The notes under the pieces were generated by a model. That model was not told where the DNA came from. It ran no database searches and saw nothing but the letters and a program-made list of their open reading frames with translations. Below are positions 46,171-54,537 of a DNA stretch of 64,000 nt, piece after piece. This DNA comes from Sulfitobacter mediterraneus (lineage in GTDB: Bacteria > Pseudomonadota > Alphaproteobacteria > Rhodobacterales > Rhodobacteraceae), in NCBI RefSeq assembly GCF_003054325.1, contig NZ_QBKU01000005.1, forward strand, positions 248,001 through 312,000, given 5' to 3'. Positions within the stretch are counted from its first letter, which is position 1, and every line of letters starts with the position of its first letter. The position numbers were made by a program, and so were the translations under genes.

Positions 46171-46787
46171 AGCATTCCCTTTGCGCGAACGGATTTAACA
46201 CTGTCCCGCGCATCCATGCGGGGAAGAAAGGCATCAATTTCAGGGAAGTCCTTGCGCGGCACGCCGTCCCCCTCAATCCAGTTGCAAACGATAAAGAGGT
46301 ACAGATCGGCGATGCTGATCCGGTCCCCCAGAACAAAATCACCGCGCAGGCAATCGGATTGCACGTATTCGGCGCTGGCCCGAACGGTTTGCGGGACTTT
46401 GGCCTGCATATCTGCATGGCTTTCTGGTTTGTCGGCCCAGCGGCTGCCGCGCATCTTGTGGGCATGGGCGACATGCATGGTCGAGGCCAGATAGAACATC
46501 ACACTGCGCATATGCGCGGCCTCTTCGGCATCCGTTGGGATCAACCCGGCCTGCGGCGCGAGATCGGCAATATACTCAAGCAAGGCGCCCGTTTCGGTCA
46601 GGATCGTACCTGCCTCGGTGATCAGCGCGGGCACGCGGCCCTTGGGGTTGATCGCCAAATACTCCGGCTTGGTCTGCGCGGCGGCGGCAAAATCCACCTT
46701 CACCGGCTCATAGGCAAGCCCAGCCTCTTCGAGGCCAAGCGCAACCGCAATCGAGATGGTGCCGGGGGCGTAATAGAGTTTCAGCAT
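46167..46787 (-). CDS. Glutathione S-transferase family protein
   Basis: A 206-residue GST. The thioredoxin-like N-terminal domain reads MLKLYYAPGTISIAVALGLE, with NPKGRVPALITE and LTETGALLEYIADLAP binding glutathione. The helical C-terminal domain has GDRISIADLYLFIVCNW. APGTISIA places a serine near residue 10-12, as in beta/theta-type bacterial GSTs. The substrate is unknown. AAAGGTGATC precedes the ATG at 46787. Overlap with the saccharopine dehydrogenase gene suggests one transcript with the phosphatase gene upstream. Confidence 0.9.
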   Translation of the reverse strand: MLKLYYAPGTISIAVALGLEEAGLAYEPVKVDFAAAAQTKPEYLAINPKGRVPALITEAGTILTETGALLEYIADLAPQAGLIPTDAEEAAHMRSVMFYLASTMHVAHAHKMRGSRWADKPESHADMQAKVPQTVRASAEYVQSDCLRGDFVLGDRISIADLYLFIVCNWIEGDGVPRKDFPEIDAFLPRMDARDSVKSVRAKGML

Positions 46788-46798
46788 AAGATCACCTT

Positions 46799-47452
46799 TT
46801 AGATATGGGTCTGGGCAAGACGCCTGTCGGGGGTTTCCAGATGGGGCACCGCGTTGAACAGAACCGGCGACCAATGCCCGCCGATCGGGAACAGCCGGTG
46901 CATTGACGTGTGCATGATCGCCAGCGCCATGCGGGCCATCGCAGGCACGCTCAGGCCCATGGCCTGTGCCATCACCATTGAGATCAAACCGCCAGATGTG
47001 ACCACCAATGCGGGGCCATCCCCCGCCGCGATATCGCGCAACGCGCCTTCGATCCGGTCGTGAAAATGCTGCCAGGTTTCGGGCGTACCTTCCAGCTTGC
47101 CGGATTTCCAATACTCAAACACCGTTGGCAAATGCGAGGTAAAGCTGCCCTGTTCGGTCGGAAACGGCACGCCGTGCTGCTCCTCTAGCAAACTGGCCAG
47201 TGTGAAATATTCCAACTCGTTCAACCGCGCATCGCGTTCGGCAACCAGACCGGTGGCCATGCCATCGGCGGTTTCGCGGTGGCGGATCAAAGTGCCGGTG
47301 AACAGTCTTGTGTGGTGGCTTCCGGCCTCGCGCAGGTAATGGCCCAGCCAAGCCGCTTGTTCATGGCCCAGATCGCTAAGCCGGTCATAGCTGACCTCGT
47401 CTTTGGCACCTGAATTGGCCTGCCCGTGGCGGATAAGAGTGATATGCGACAT
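46799..47452 (-). CDS. Histidine phosphatase (phosphoglycerate-mutase-like) protein
   Basis: A 217-residue protein. HITLIRHGQANSG near the N-terminus has the catalytic RHG, and the second conserved arginine and histidine lie in FTGTLIRHRETADGM and ALVVTSGGLISM. The latter replaces the usual histidine with SGG, so activity may be altered. The family covers phosphoglycerate mutases, RNA- or sugar-phosphatases; no substrate can be chosen. AAGGAATTTC precedes the ATG at 47452. It is divergent from fdhF with 191 bases between. Confidence 0.83.
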   Translation of the reverse strand: MSHITLIRHGQANSGAKDEVSYDRLSDLGHEQAAWLGHYLREAGSHHTRLFTGTLIRHRETADGMATGLVAERDARLNELEYFTLASLLEEQHGVPFPTEQGSFTSHLPTVFEYWKSGKLEGTPETWQHFHDRIEGALRDIAAGDGPALVVTSGGLISMVMAQAMGLSVPAMARMALAIMHTSMHRLFPIGGHWSPVLFNAVPHLETPDRRLAQTHI

Positions 47453-47643
47453 GTCTGAAATTCCTTCTTGCGACTTTGATAGGGCAGCAAGGACCAAGTG
47501 AAAAGCCATCCGCGCCAATACGAAACCTGCGATCACCGCACTGACGTGGTTTGGCGCAAACTTGGGGCAGGGCGTCGGGAATGGGACTCCCGCAAAAACC
47601 GACAATTGGCTATAGAGGCAGCAGCGCTTTTCAGGAGGACAGG

Positions 47644-50412
47644 ATGGCGGACAAGATCACATTCACGCTCGACGGCGAAAAAGTAGAGGCCGAAGCGGGC
47701 TTGACGATCTGGGAAGTGGCCAATGGCCGCGGCCTGAAGATCCCGCATCTGTGCCACAAACCGGCACCGGGCTATCGCCCTGATGGCAATTGCCGCGCCT
47801 GTATGGTCGAGATCGAAGGCGAACGTACGCTGGCGGCCTCCTGTATCCGCGAGCCCAGCGAAGGCATGGTGGTCACCACCAACAACGCCCGCGCCGAAAA
47901 CGCCCGCAAGATGGTGATGGAACTCTTGGTCGCGGACCAACCCGCGCCCGAAGTGGCCCATGACCAATCGAGCCACATGTGGGACATGGCCGCGCTGAAC
48001 GGCGTGAGCGAAAGCCGGTTTCCCAAGATCGAAGAGGGGCGCATCCCGCTGCTGGATGACAGCCACGTTGCAATGTCGGTCAATCTGGACGCCTGTATCC
48101 AATGTGGCCTGTGCGTGCGTGCCTGCCGCGAGGTGCAGGTCAATGACGTGATCGGCATGTCGGGCCGTGGCCATGACAGCTATCCCACATTCGACATGGC
48201 GGACCCGATGGGCGCCTCCACCTGCGTGGCCTGCGGCGAATGTGTGCAAGCCTGCCCCACGGGCGCGTTGATGCCCTCCACTGTGGTGGACGAAAACCAG
48301 GTTGGCGACAGCGCCGATTTCGACAGCGAAGTCGACAGCATCTGCCCGTTCTGCGGTGTGGGTTGCCAGATCTCGCTCAAGGTCAAGGACGGCAAGGTTA
48401 AATATGTCGAGGGCATCAATGGCCCCGCGAACGAAGGGCGGCTTTGCGTCAAAGGCCGCTTTGGTTTTGACTATATCCACCACGATCACCGCCTGACCAA
48501 ACCATTGATCCGCCGCGACGACGCGCCCGCCAAGGGGTTGAACGTTGATCCCGGCAACTGGCAGGAGTTCTTCCGCGAAGCCTCATGGGATGAAGCCCTC
48601 GATTTTGCCGCCAAGGGTCTCAAAGACATCGGCGGCACGGGCGTTGCTGGCTTTGGCTCTGCCAAATGCACCAACGAAGAGGCCTATCTGTTCCAGAAAA
48701 TGATCCGCCAAGGGTTCGGCCATAACAACGTCGATCACTGTACCCGCCTGTGCCATGCATCATCTGTTGCGGCGCTGATGGAGAACGTCGGTTCCGGTGC
48801 GGTGTCAGCCACGTTCAACGAAATCGAGAACGCGGATGTGGCGATTGCTATCGGGTGTAACCCGATTGAAAACCACCCCGTCGCCGCAACCTATTTCAAG
48901 CAGTTCACCAAACGCGGTGGCAAACTGATTGTGATGGATCCGCGCGGTCAGGCGCTCAAGCGGTTCTCAAGCCATATGCTGCAATTCCGCCCCGGCACAG
49001 ATGTGTCGATGCTGAATGCGATCATGCATGTGATTGTCGAAGAGAACCTCTTTGATCAGCAGTACATCGAAGCCTACACCGAGAACTGGGACGCCGAAAA
49101 AGAGCACCTCAAGGATTTTTCACCTGAAAAAATGGCGGAGGTCTGCGGCATCGACGCCGAGACCCTGCGTGATGTGGCGCGGACCTTTGCAGGTGCCAAT
49201 GCCGCGATGATCTTCTGGGGCATGGGGGTCAGCCAGCACATTCACGGCACCGACAATTCGCGCTGCCTGATCTCGCTGGCGTTGATGACCGGTCAAGTGG
49301 GCCGCCCCGGCGCGGGCCTGCATCCGCTGCGCGGCCAGAACAACGTGCAAGGTGCTTCTGACGCGGGTCTGATCCCGATGTTCCTGCCCGATTATCAACC
49401 GGTCACCGATGATGGTGTGCGCAGCGCTTTTACCGAAGTGTGGAAAAGTGAGGACTTCTCCAACCAGAAAGGTCTGACCGTCACCGAGATTATGGATGCG
49501 GTGCATGATGGCGATATTCGTGGCATGTATGTGCTGGGTGAAAATCCGGCGATGTCGGACCCCGATGTCGAACATGCCCGCGATGCCTTGGCGAAACTGG
49601 ATCATCTGGTGGTGCAGGATATCTTTATCACTGAAACCGCAAATTACGCTGATGTGATTCTGCCCGCTTCGGCCTTTGCCGAAAAGTCCGGCACGGTGAC
49701 AAACACCAATCGTCAGGTGCAAATGGGCCGACCCGCTGTGCCGCCCCCCGGCGAGGCGCGTGAGGACTGGTGGATCGAGGTTGAGCTGGCGAAACGTCTG
49801 GGTCTTGGCTGGGACTATCAAAGCCCTGCCGATGTGTTTGCCGAGATGAAGCAAAACATGAAATCGCTGAACAACATCACCTGGGACCGCCTTGCCGTCG
49901 AAAACGCGGTGACCTATCCGTCGCTGTCGCCCGAAGATCCCGGTCAACCGATTGTGTTTGGCGATGGTTTCCCGCGTGCCGGTGGCCGCGCCAAATTTAC
50001 GCCCGCATCGATCATCGCACCCGATGACGTGCCGGATCAGGATTATCCGATGATTCTGACGACCGGTCGCCAGTTGGAGCATTGGCACACCGGGTCTATG
50101 ACCCGCCGCGCCAGTGTTCTGGACGGTTTGGAGCCAGAGGCAAACTGTTCGCTGCACCCCTCTACGCTGCGCAAGCTGGGCGTGGTTCCCGGCGATCATG
50201 TGCGCCTGACCACCAAACGCGGCTCGATCGAGATTATGGCCCGCGAAGACCGTGCCGTTTCGCCGGACATGGTGTTCCTGCCCTTTGCCTATGTCGAGGC
50301 GGCGGCGAATATTCTGACCAACCCTGCGGTGGATCCTTATGGCAAGATCCCCGAGTTCAAGTTTTCGGCCGTGAAGGTTGAAGCGGCGAACGCCCAGGTT
50401 GCGGCAGAGTAA
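47644..50412 (+). CDS. fdhF: Formate dehydrogenase alpha subunit, molybdenum/tungsten type
   Basis: A 922-residue FdsA-like catalytic subunit. A [2Fe-2S] domain (Cys37, 50, 53, 67) is followed by two [4Fe-4S] ferredoxin clusters (Cys151/154/157/161 and 194/197/200/204) and a third at Cys234/237/241/268. The bis-MGD domain follows, with active-site Cys370-His371 in HCTRLCHASSVAALME. It is a cysteine, not selenocysteine, enzyme. AGGAGGACAGG precedes the ATG at 47644. The FdsB, FdsG, FdsC/FdhD and FdsD partners are absent on both sides, so it may use other electron acceptors or partners encoded elsewhere. Confidence 0.92.
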   Translation: MADKITFTLDGEKVEAEAGLTIWEVANGRGLKIPHLCHKPAPGYRPDGNCRACMVEIEGERTLAASCIREPSEGMVVTTNNARAENARKMVMELLVADQPAPEVAHDQSSHMWDMAALNGVSESRFPKIEEGRIPLLDDSHVAMSVNLDACIQCGLCVRACREVQVNDVIGMSGRGHDSYPTFDMADPMGASTCVACGECVQACPTGALMPSTVVDENQVGDSADFDSEVDSICPFCGVGCQISLKVKDGKVKYVEGINGPANEGRLCVKGRFGFDYIHHDHRLTKPLIRRDDAPAKGLNVDPGNWQEFFREASWDEALDFAAKGLKDIGGTGVAGFGSAKCTNEEAYLFQKMIRQGFGHNNVDHCTRLCHASSVAALMENVGSGAVSATFNEIENADVAIAIGCNPIENHPVAATYFKQFTKRGGKLIVMDPRGQALKRFSSHMLQFRPGTDVSMLNAIMHVIVEENLFDQQYIEAYTENWDAEKEHLKDFSPEKMAEVCGIDAETLRDVARTFAGANAAMIFWGMGVSQHIHGTDNSRCLISLALMTGQVGRPGAGLHPLRGQNNVQGASDAGLIPMFLPDYQPVTDDGVRSAFTEVWKSEDFSNQKGLTVTEIMDAVHDGDIRGMYVLGENPAMSDPDVEHARDALAKLDHLVVQDIFITETANYADVILPASAFAEKSGTVTNTNRQVQMGRPAVPPPGEAREDWWIEVELAKRLGLGWDYQSPADVFAEMKQNMKSLNNITWDRLAVENAVTYPSLSPEDPGQPIVFGDGFPRAGGRAKFTPASIIAPDDVPDQDYPMILTTGRQLEHWHTGSMTRRASVLDGLEPEANCSLHPSTLRKLGVVPGDHVRLTTKRGSIEIMAREDRAVSPDMVFLPFAYVEAAANILTNPAVDPYGKIPEFKFSAVKVEAANAQVAAE

Positions 50413-50432
50413 GTTCTGCTTTGATCCAAAGG

Positions 50433-50448
50433 TGCGCCTGACGGCGCA
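50433..50448 (+). terminator. Weak hairpin after fdhF
   Basis: TGCGCC-TGAC-GGCGCA makes a 6-bp stem 21 bases past the stop, followed by CCGATATTATTT. A loose terminator or RNA-end stabiliser. Confidence 0.4.
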
Positions 50449-50480
50449 TCCGATATTATTTGGTTGATGAGGGAGCCTTG

Positions 50481-50528
50481 CCCCCTCAAACTCCCCCAGA
50501 GTATTTTTTGCCAAAAAGAAAGAGGGGG
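50481..50528 (+). promoter_or_regulatory. Hairpin masking the ribosome site of the M20 amidohydrolase, containing a repeat-like core
   Basis: CCCCCTC (50481-50487) is the exact complement of GAGGGGG (50522-50528), which is the ribosome site four bases before the ATG. Between them GAGTATTTTTTGCCAAAAAG (from 50499) resembles the dispersed repeat seen at 7317 and 28129. Confidence 0.5.
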
Positions 50529-50532
50529 CATC

Positions 50533-51729
50533 ATGCAGATAGATGCGGCGCGATTCCTTGCGGATCTTCATGTTTTGCGCGGATTCGGTGCATCGGGCGT
50601 GGGCAAAGGTGTGGTTCGGCCTGCTTATTCGGCGCCTGATTTGGCGGCCCGCGATTGGTTGGCTGGGCAAATGCGCGCGGCGGGCTTGACCATGGCGGTT
50701 GACCCGATGGGCAATCTTTTTGGCTTGGCGAATGGCCCGTCGATTTTGCTTGGCTCGCATTCCGACAGTCAGCCTGAGGGCGGATGGCTGGATGGGGCGC
50801 TGGGCGTGGTGGCCGCATTGGAAGTGGCTCGCGCCGCGCGGGAGGCAGGCGGACCTGCAGTTTCTGTGGTGTCCTTTCAGGATGAAGAGGGCCGGTTTGG
50901 GGTGACCACGGGATCGGCGGTTTGGTCCGGGCATTTATCGCAGAATGAGGCTGATGGGTTGGTGGATCACGCGGGGGTGCGATTGGCCGATGCACGGGCT
51001 GTGATGGCGGATCGGGTGACGGGGGATGTTGATCCGGCCGGGTTCACCGGCTTTATCGAGATGCATATCGAGCAGGGGCCGACGCTGGACACCGCGAACG
51101 AGCAGATTGGCGTGGTGACGGATATTGTTGGCATCCGCGATATGAAGATCACATTTGATGGCCAGCAGAACCATGCGGGTACCACGCCTATGCATCTGCG
51201 CCGCGATGCCTTTCAGGCGGTTTCGGCGTTCAACGCATTGCTGAATGATCGGCTGCGCAATGTGGTAACGCCCAGCACGGTTTGGACCATTGGACATCTG
51301 GCGCTGCATCCCAATGCCTCTTCGATTGTTCCGGGGCGGGCCGTGTTTTCGATGCAATGGCGCGATGGGGATGTGGATCGTTTGGCCCGGATGGAGCAGG
51401 TGATCCGGGACACGGCGGATGAGGTGGCGCAGGCGCGGGGTTTGACGCTGGGCTATGGGCCGCTGTTGGGGCTGGAGCCGGTGGCGATGGACACGCGGTT
51501 GCGCGGAGCATTGGCGGAACAGGCAGAAGCCGTTGCGCCGGGCCGCTGGCGCGAGATGCCGTCGGGGGCGTTACATGATGCCACCAATGTGTCGCGTCTG
51601 ATGCCTGTGGCGATGGTGTTTGTGCCGTCCATTGGCGGGATCAGCCATGCTTTTGAAGAGGACACCGACGAGGCGGATCTGGTTGCCGGGCTTGAGGTCT
51701 TGGCCGGAGCGGTTGCGCGGCTGGGTTAG
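50533..51729 (+). CDS. M20-family amidohydrolase (allantoate amidohydrolase / N-carbamoyl amino acid hydrolase type)
   Basis: A 398-residue zinc/manganese hydrolase of the AllC/hydantoinase-associated group. Metal residues are visible: His76 in LLGSHSDSQ, Asp87 in [11 protein letters not shown], Glu118-Glu119 in [10 protein letters not shown] and a histidine in [24 protein letters not shown] is the dimer/substrate motif. Members cleave allantoate, ureidoglycolate or N-carbamoyl amino acids. The window's ureide pathway lacks only allantoate amidohydrolase, so this is the natural candidate, though it lies 9 kb away. The start codon follows GAGGGGG. Its stop overlaps that of the convergent response-regulator gene. 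Confidence 0.85.
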   Translation: MQIDAARFLADLHVLRGFGASGVGKGVVRPAYSAPDLAARDWLAGQMRAAGLTMAVDPMGNLFGLANGPSILLGSHSDSQPEGGWLDGALGVVAALEVARAAREAGGPAVSVVSFQDEEGRFGVTTGSAVWSGHLSQNEADGLVDHAGVRLADARAVMADRVTGDVDPAGFTGFIEMHIEQGPTLDTANEQIGVVTDIVGIRDMKITFDGQQNHAGTTPMHLRRDAFQAVSAFNALLNDRLRNVVTPSTVWTIGHLALHPNASSIVPGRAVFSMQWRDGDVDRLARMEQVIRDTADEVAQARGLTLGYGPLLGLEPVAMDTRLRGALAEQAEAVAPGRWREMPSGALHDATNVSRLMPVAMVFVPSIGGISHAFEEDTDEADLVAGLEVLAGAVARLG

Positions 51730-52427
51730 GCCCAGCTGACGTCCCCGAGAAAGATGTAACCCGCGCCATAGATTGTCTTGATCAGCTGCGGGTTTTTGGG
51801 GTCTTCGCGCAGTTTGGTGCGCAGCCGCGATATTCGCACATCCATGGCCCGATCAAAGCTTTCTGATGCTGCACCCCCTAGGCTTTCTTGCATCTGCGTG
51901 CGGCTGATCAGACGTTTGGGGCTGTCGAGGAACAGGCGCAACACTTCACCTTCGGCATGGGAGAACGGGGTTTCGCCGCCTGTGTCATCCTCCAGAATAT
52001 AACGATCAAAATGTGCGGTCCAACCGCTGAAGCTGGCGGTGTCACCGGCTTGGGGGGCCGGTTTGGTGTTCCGCAGGCGGGCGCGGATGCGGGCCACGAC
52101 CTCTGCCGGATCGAAGGGTTTGATGATGTAATCGTCTGCGCCCAACTCAAGCCCTGTCACACGGTCCTGCACCTGCGAGCGGCCCGAGATGATGATCACA
52201 ATCGCCCCCTGCTCCAGCGCCAAACGGTGCACAAGGGTCAGCCCGTCGGTGTCAGGCAAGCTGAGGTCAACGAGGCAGACATCGGGGGCATGTTTGGCCA
52301 AAGCCGCCTCGAACGCGCGGGCGCGGCCAAAGCTGAGGGTGGTAAAACCGGCCTCTTCAAGCACATCAACGAGCATACGGCGGATCTCCGGCTCATCGTC
52401 GAGAATGGTGACAAGCGGTTTGGTCAT
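51726..52427 (-). CDS. OmpR-type response regulator
   Basis: A 233-residue two-domain regulator. The receiver (1-120) has the acidic pair DDEPE, phospho-acceptor Asp54 in [13 protein letters not shown] and the lysine in [10 protein letters not shown]. The C-terminal winged helix (about 135-230) ends with [21 protein letters not shown] and GAGYIF, the OmpR/PhoB DNA-binding pattern. It overlaps the kinase gene by ATGA, so the two form a cognate pair. Target genes are unknown; the divergent acyl-CoA ligase/transporter operon is the obvious suspect. Confidence 0.93.
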   Translation of the reverse strand: MTKPLVTILDDEPEIRRMLVDVLEEAGFTTLSFGRARAFEAALAKHAPDVCLVDLSLPDTDGLTLVHRLALEQGAIVIIISGRSQVQDRVTGLELGADDYIIKPFDPAEVVARIRARLRNTKPAPQAGDTASFSGWTAHFDRYILEDDTGGETPFSHAEGEVLRLFLDSPKRLISRTQMQESLGGAASESFDRAMDVRISRLRTKLREDPKNPQLIKTIYGAGYIFLGDVSWA

Positions 52428-54334
52428 TCGGCAGCAACCTCGTTGGGGGTGATCAGCGCGGCCAGATTGGCGGCAGTGAACGGTTTCTGCAGGACCGGCG
52501 CAAGGGTTTGCGCCTTGAGGAACATCTCGTGGTCCTTGGGCAGGGACGTCATCAGGATAAAGGGCAGCTTTCGGTTCACCCGTTCTGCCAGATCGAGGCC
52601 CGTGGCCTCACCGATCAGCTGGATATCGGACAGCACCATGGCAATGTCGGGCAGATCCGCCAGCAGGGCCGTGGCCTCATCCGCGCTGGTGGCTTCGATC
52701 ACCGAATGGCCCAGCCCCATCAACATATCGCGCACACCGGCCCGCAGATCGTCTTCGTCTTCGACCAGCAAAACCATGCCCGTGGTGGCATGAAGCGCAG
52801 GGCGGTAGGGCAGGCGCAGCACCACTTGGGCCCCGCCGCCCGCGCCATTGGACAGGCGCAGGTCGCCGCCCGCGGATTTGGTCAGATCATAGACCATCGA
52901 CAGGCCTAGCCCTGATCCTTCGCTGCCTTTGGTGGTGAAAAACGGATCAATGCCTTTTTCCAAGGCTTTGGCGGAAAATCCGGGCCCGCTGTCTTGCATC
53001 ACCCATTCGATCCAGGTGTCATGCACTGACCGCTGTGACAGGGTGATGTGGCCGCTTTTGCCGCAGGCATCGCGGGCGTTCAGGATCAAGTTCAGCAGGC
53101 TGTCCTGCACCATGCCCTTGTCGAGTAGGGCGAGCGTTTTGGGGGCCTCATCGACCACGGTTAGGGTCATCCCGTCGGGCAATGTGGGTGCGGCCAGCGT
53201 TTCGAAATCGCGGAGGAAAACGCTCAGATCTGTGGCCGAGGGGCGTAGTGCGCGTGGGCCGGTCACATCGGCAATCGCGCTGAGCAAGGCACCGCCGCGC
53301 CGCGCCACGGCCAGCGTGCCTTCGATCAATTCATCCGCCCCGCCCGGCATATCAGGCAGCCGGCCAAGCCGGGATTGCAGGCCAAGGATAATCGTCAGCA
53401 GGTTGGAGAAATCATGCGCCAGACCGGAGATCATCTGGGCAGCCAATTCGCGCTTGCGGGTTTGTTGCAGTGCGACGCGGGTTTGGGTTTCTTCGGTGAT
53501 GTCCATCGACAGGATGTAGATGCCGCCGCGGGTATCGGGGGTGAAGGCCACGCGGATGCGGCGGGCGCTGTGATCGTCGGTGAATTCAAGCACAGACGGA
53601 TCGCCAGCATAGGCCTTGGCAAGCGATGGTGCGATGCGTTCATAGGCGGAAGGGCCCAAAGCCTCACGGCTGGTCAAGCCGATGATATTGCTGGGTCTTC
53701 CCGGGATCACGGAGGACAGTCGGCGGTTGGAATAGGTGTAGATACCATCGGCGTTCACATGCGCGATATGGGCTGGCATCATCTCGGTGGTCAGGCGGGT
53801 GCGGGCCTCACTTTCGGTGAGCTGGCGTTTGGTTTCCTCAAGTGTGGTGATCATCGCCGCCAGTTCGCGGTTGGTCGCTGACAATTGTTCGGCGTGGGCC
53901 AATACCTGATCGCTCAGGGCGTCGGACCGCGCCCGCAGCAGCGCCTCTTGTTGCTTGGTGCGGGTGATGTCTGTGTAGACCGTGACCCAGCCGCCCTGAG
54001 GCAGCGGCGAACCTTCCACACTGATGGTGCGGCCATTGGCGCGGGTGCGTTCCATGTAATGCGGTTTGAAAGCGCGGGCCTGTTCGACCCGCTCGGTGGC
54101 GAATTCCTCAATATCGGTGACATGGCCATATTCGCCGCGTTTCGCCAGATGCCGGATTGTATCCTCAAACGGGGCTCCGGGGGTGACCAGCGCATCAGGC
54201 AGATTGAACATCTGTTGAAACGGGGCGTTGCAGACCACAAGGCGCAGATCGGAATCGTAGATCGTCAGCGCCTGCACAATCAGGTTCAGCCCTGCGGATG
54301 TCATCGCCTTGGTTTGTGCATCGCTGAGTGTCAT
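52424..54334 (-). CDS. PAS-containing hybrid sensor histidine kinase
   Basis: A 636-residue cytoplasmic kinase without membrane segments. A PAS-7 domain (about 12-125) is followed by a coiled-coil linker and a second PAS (about 180-285). The dimerisation/phosphorylation helix has His307 in SGLAHDFSNLLTIILGL. A GHKL ATPase follows (LLNLILNARDACGKSG, DSGPGF, GSEGSGLGLSMVYDL), then a C-terminal receiver (LLVEDEDDLR, VLSDIQL). A cytosolic ligand or redox/flavin signal is implied by the lack of transmembrane input. AGGGGGCG precedes the ATG at 54334; the frame extends 26 residues further without support. Confidence 0.92.
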   Translation of the reverse strand: MTLSDAQTKAMTSAGLNLIVQALTIYDSDLRLVVCNAPFQQMFNLPDALVTPGAPFEDTIRHLAKRGEYGHVTDIEEFATERVEQARAFKPHYMERTRANGRTISVEGSPLPQGGWVTVYTDITRTKQQEALLRARSDALSDQVLAHAEQLSATNRELAAMITTLEETKRQLTESEARTRLTTEMMPAHIAHVNADGIYTYSNRRLSSVIPGRPSNIIGLTSREALGPSAYERIAPSLAKAYAGDPSVLEFTDDHSARRIRVAFTPDTRGGIYILSMDITEETQTRVALQQTRKRELAAQMISGLAHDFSNLLTIILGLQSRLGRLPDMPGGADELIEGTLAVARRGGALLSAIADVTGPRALRPSATDLSVFLRDFETLAAPTLPDGMTLTVVDEAPKTLALLDKGMVQDSLLNLILNARDACGKSGHITLSQRSVHDTWIEWVMQDSGPGFSAKALEKGIDPFFTTKGSEGSGLGLSMVYDLTKSAGGDLRLSNGAGGGAQVVLRLPYRPALHATTGMVLLVEDEDDLRAGVRDMLMGLGHSVIEATSADEATALLADLPDIAMVLSDIQLIGEATGLDLAERVNRKLPFILMTSLPKDHEMFLKAQTLAPVLQKPFTAANLAALITPNEVAAE

Positions 54335-54537
54335 CGCGCCCCCTGCCTTATCGCTAACACCCAAAACGGGCATGCGCCAAGGGTGCAAACAGGACTTTTT
54401 GCTGTGTAACAATTCGTAAGGATTGAGAAAACTTCAGGAAAAAGTTGACCGCCAGTCTAAACCCAACATCCTTGTGAGGAAGAGAATCGCACAAGTGATC
54501 TGGCCTGCCAAAGTGGCGGGTATGGGAGGAATACAAA

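Noticed and set aside
46799..47452. Assignment as phosphoglycerate mutase (gpm)
   Set aside because: Only the RHG motif is solid, and the second catalytic histidine region reads SGG, so a glycolytic role is not supported.
49120..50934. 604-codon minus-strand open frame opposite the formate dehydrogenase gene
   Set aside because: The long frame follows from codon bias of the real gene; it has no recognisable domain or start signal.
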